Positions 61,070 through 64,000 of a DNA stretch of 64,000 nucleotides are shown piece after piece. A program made the position numbers and the translations under genes. Below the pieces are notes generated by a model. That model worked only from the letters and a program-made list of their open reading frames with translations, was not told the DNA's origin and ran no database searches. The stretch is from Metellina segmentata (Eukaryota; Arthropoda; Arachnida; Araneae; Tetragnathidae), in NCBI GenBank assembly GCA_947359465.1, contig OX375883.1:88406911-88470910 (forward strand), written 5' to 3'. Positions within the stretch are counted from its first letter, which is position 1. Each line of letters opens with the position of its first letter.

Positions 61070-62474
61070 GACAACATCTTGAGCGAGACGACGATGGACT
61101 GCCTGCTTCTTATAACATTTCTTTACTGATTGCAAAGTCCGAAAAGCCGCACACCATTGGTGGTGGACGTGTTATACCAGTTGTAATTGAGGTAATACGC
61201 ACCGTGATGTATTTACCAGCTTTCGATATTATTAGAATTTCACTGAGTAATAATGCAGTACAAAGAAGGATTGGCGAAATGGCTCAGTACGTAGAAAGTT
61301 ATTTATGCAAGTACTTAAAAACATCTGAATTCTCTATACAGCTTGACGCGGCAACTTTGCCAGGGAACGAAGCTTTACTTTTAGCTTTTGTGAGATTCGT
61401 AAAAGAAAAAAATTTCCAAGAATATTGTTATTTATCAAATGTTTGGACGTTGATACGAAAGATGAAGCAATATTTAATGAATCAAAAGTATTTTTCGGTT
61501 TAGAAACTATACCCTTGAGTTATATCCTCTCCGTTGCTAATGATGGTGCTCCAGCAATAGTAGGACGTCCCCGAGGCTTTCTGGTATACTTAAAACAAGC
61601 TATACTGAATGCATTATCTATACAGTACAGTAGCATTATCTATACAGCATTTATTCGCCAAAAATCTGAGTGAACGCTTTCATGGCTCAATAGATTATGT
61701 CATTAGAGGAGTTAATAAAATCAAAAGGCATGCCTTGAATGAGAAATTATTTGCTCAACTTTGCTTGGAAAATGATGAAGATTATAATAGTATTCTACTT
61801 AGCATGGAAGTTCGTTGGTTATCTAAAAGTGCATGTTTGGATCGATTTTATGCACTCTTTGATTCAGTGTTGGAATTCCTGGAAAGTAAAGACAATGATT
61901 TGCAGCTCAATTTAATTAATTCAAAAAATGACATAGCTCAAATTACTCACTTATTTGCCAAATTTAACGGAACTAATTTGAAGTTACAAGATGATCAATT
62001 AAATTCGATCAAAATTTAAAGTATAATATCTGCGTTTGAAAAACTTTTTTCTTTTCAACTTGGGTGAGAGATGAATGTTCTAAGTTTCCAAATCTTTCAA
62101 AATTGCAAAAACGAGATGTCAACACTTAACGGTTCTTTATTCTGGCCTCAGCCAAAGATTTGAAGACATTTTTCACATGGTTATCCCCGATTGGGTTTTT
62201 GAAAACAGATACCATGTTTACTAAACAGATACCAATTTTATATCCTGCATTGTGGGTTAATGTACAGAAGCTGCTAATTGCTTTTCTGTCTTCCTATTTA
62301 ATAGAACGTGGATTTAGTGCAGCTATGAGCTTCATAACGAAACAAAGAAACCAACGCGAAATTAGTGCTCGTGGAGACTTACGAATGTTATTCACAAACA
62401 AAGAGCCTAACATAAATAATCTCATATCATCCCATCAGTTTCACCCATCTAAAAAATGTGTTTTTGTATTTTAA
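61070..62474 (+). pseudogene. hAT transposase, several frameshifts
   Basis: Pieces in order: IAKSEKPHTIGG, SLSNNAVQRRIGEMAQYVE, FSIQLDAATLPGNEALLLAF (catalytic Asp region), ILSVANDGAPAIVGRPRGFL, HLFAKNLSERFHGSIDYVIR, VNKIKRHALNEKLFAQLC, SMEVRWLSKSACLDRFYAL, and near 62280 LLIAFLSSYLIERGFSAAMS, the hATC domain. This is the ZBED5/SCAND3/FAM200 layout. A short direct duplication (gcattatctatacag) at 61611 and 61632 disrupts the frame. Confidence 0.88.
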
Positions 62475-62524
62475 AACAAAAGTTATAATTTCAATAAACA
62501 CTACTTACTAGTATTTTAGTAAAT

Positions 62525-62640
62525 ATATAGTAGTAGTAGTAGTATTTACTCTCTAAAATACTACTACTACTACTATTTATTTACTACTACTGCTACTATA
62601 TATTATGTTAATAGTAGTATTTTAGTAAATACTACTACTT
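62525..62640. repeat. Trinucleotide (TAG)n/(CTA)n hairpin
   Basis: tagtagtagtagtagtagta at 62530 faces actactactactactatt near 62562, and the pattern recurs to 62635. The two can pair over more than 20 bp. Confidence 0.85.
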
Positions 62641-62845
62641 TCAATAAATGCTATTTTTAATAATTACTACAGTAAAAAATATTCACAAATTTATATTTCA
62701 ATAAATAAATACCATTCAAGGCATGAAAATTAAATTTGTAATTTTTCTATTATGCAGTTATGTAGAGTTATTTATTTTGGGGGTTCATGGTCAGGTCTTT
62801 GCTAAACGAAGGGGTCCATGGACAAACTAAGTTTGGGAACCACTG

Positions 62846-63645
62846 TTCTACAGGGTCCCTCCTTTTGTTCGGTTCCCCCTACCCTGCCGACCGTGAGGTG
62901 TGAACGCTTTAAGAAAAGTAAAAAGTCGCTCCGGTGATATCTCTTCTCACGCCAAACGATGCGCCACACAATACTATGAAAGGAAAGCGTCAGTCGTAAA
63001 TGCCACTCATGGCCCCATCGCTCAAGTTTAGTAATTAGGTAAGGGGGCTCGGACATATAGGCGAAAGAGCCGTTCATCGAGACGATTGAAAAAATCTAAG
63101 CGCCGCAGCGTAAAGGTACAGTGGCAAAATCGCGGGAATAATTGTGAAAAAACGAAGATATACTCACAACCTCATCCTAAAAGTTAACACACAAATAGTT
63201 ATTCAGATTTTTATATAGAGCCAAAAAATACCGCATCACCGGGAGCATTTGGCTTAAACAACAAGCTGAGTTTCATAACAGAATAGATCTCTGCCCTCGT
63301 AGATAACACTCCTGGTAATACAAGTATATTATCACAGTACATTTTTTCAAACTATGTGCGAACACATTAATACCAAGGCCTGAAAAAACTGCACCGTTTT
63401 CTTTTGAGGAGTTTAATGACGCAAGATCCAACAATTGACAAGTTGTGCAAAATACAAAACCAAATAAATTTAAAATAGTTTTTTAATATAAAACCAACAT
63501 TAAAAAGTGAAATAAAACGTGTAGAACAAAATGGAACGTTTCTCCACAGTAACAGGAATTATATTAACCTCAGAATGTCGTCAGATTTCCGAGGAGTATA
63601 CAATTGCTCTTACACTCAACTATATTTAATGACTAAATAACCAAA
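62846..63645. other. No gene recognised upstream of ELOVL gene 2
   Basis: Short frames only (for example 62802-63077 minus) with no domain signature. Confidence 0.4.
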
Positions 63646-63649
63646 TCTT

Positions 63650-63990
63650 TCTAAAAAAATCCATGGAATTTTTCAATCTTGTGAAAGTTGCTATTTGTCC
63701 TTTCCTCAGCTGAATATTTATTTGAGGGGATTTTCAATTCGTTCCTCAGAATATAATATTTTTTCGAAACTATTCCATTAGTCCGCTCCTTAGAATATAA
63801 TAATTGGAACGATTCTATTGGCACATTCTGTAGAATTGAATACCCTTGGAGAGAGAACTCAATTTGTCCTTTCTTTAGATTCGAATCTTGTGGGAAGATT
63901 CCATTGCTCTTTTCCTGAGAATATAATCGTTTGGGAAGATTTTATTGGAGGTCGATCAAAACTTGTTAGAAGTGATGCTGGGAAGGATGC
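63650..63990. repeat. Degenerate ~50-bp repeat, copy 3
   Basis: Five or six units of 'gaatataat-ttggaa-gattctattgg' type spaced 50-60 bp, ending 'cgatcaaaacttgttagaag', 'tgatgctgggaagg' as in copy 2. Cut by the window end. Confidence 0.6.
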
Positions 63991-64000
63991 TTCCAAGGTG

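Larger units (their letters stand above)
60528..62845 (+). mobile_element. hAT transposon (ZBED5/SCAND3-like)
   Basis: Termini cagtggtttccaaagtggtc and complement cagtggttcccaaacttagt, flanked by ttctagag and ttctacag (8 bp, one mismatch; fits the nTCTAGAn hAT target). It contains a decayed transposase and a TAG-repeat hairpin. Confidence 0.9.

Overview
This is a eukaryotic, AT-rich, repeat-dense nuclear window. Phased exons with GT/AG borders, multi-kilobase introns, tRNA-headed SINEs, a CR1-type LINE and many Tc1/mariner, pogo, hAT and piggyBac relics point to an arthropod. A chelicerate is my best guess, but that rests only on the repeat style. No operons, CRISPR arrays, rRNA genes or functional tRNA genes are visible.

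Two host genes frame the window. Both encode very-long-chain fatty acid elongases (ELOVL/ELO family) and lie tail to tail. Gene 1 (+ strand, starts upstream of the window) has its last four exons at 325-381, 479-584, 4887-5023 and 16200-16433. Gene 2 (- strand) is complete as I read it, with seven coding exons from 58561 down to 30933 and a predicted 260-residue protein. The paralogs share exon lengths (57, 106 and 137 nt) and splice phases exactly, so they look like a tandem inverted duplication. The exons are mostly too short to appear as long open frames; I assembled them from splice sites and family motifs (KxxExxDT, HxxHH, MYxYY).

Almost everything else is transposon material in the introns or in the 14.5-kb space between the two gene ends. 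Gene 1 introns (585-16199) hold a deleted Tc1 element, a 27-bp minisatellite, a pogo element split by a CR1 3' fragment, a nearly full CR1-type LINE with an 800-codon reverse-transcriptase frame, a Harbinger-like MITE, a tandemly reiterated repeat family, a DD-D transposon with ~120-bp terminal repeats, a clean 789-bp MITE, a piggyBac 5' end and an RNase H LINE fragment. The spacer (16434-30932) holds a hAT relic, SINEs, a Tc1 copy disrupted by a near-perfect inverted duplication of its own 3' half, a Tc1 copy sitting inside an unrecognised open frame, a hAT with a second hAT MITE nested in it, and a rosa-like mariner that ends about 40 bp beyond the poly(A) signal of gene 2. Gene 2 introns hold a mariner, two hAT elements or fragments, tandem repeats of 158 and 125 bp, several SINEs, a Tc1 relic, pogo-type elements and an unrecognised spliced gene or pseudogene at 51557-52469. 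Upstream of gene 2 are a 134-bp tandem array and a ZBED/SCAND3-type hAT.

The most interesting items are the convergent ELOVL pair, the unidentified spliced coding unit inside gene 2, a pair of unidentified convergent coding fragments at 24.46-25.14 kb (one interrupted by Tc1), the inverted duplication at 22.7-24.1 kb, and a SINE family whose single body is attached to different tRNA-like heads. I could run no alignments; all family calls are from motif recognition by eye.
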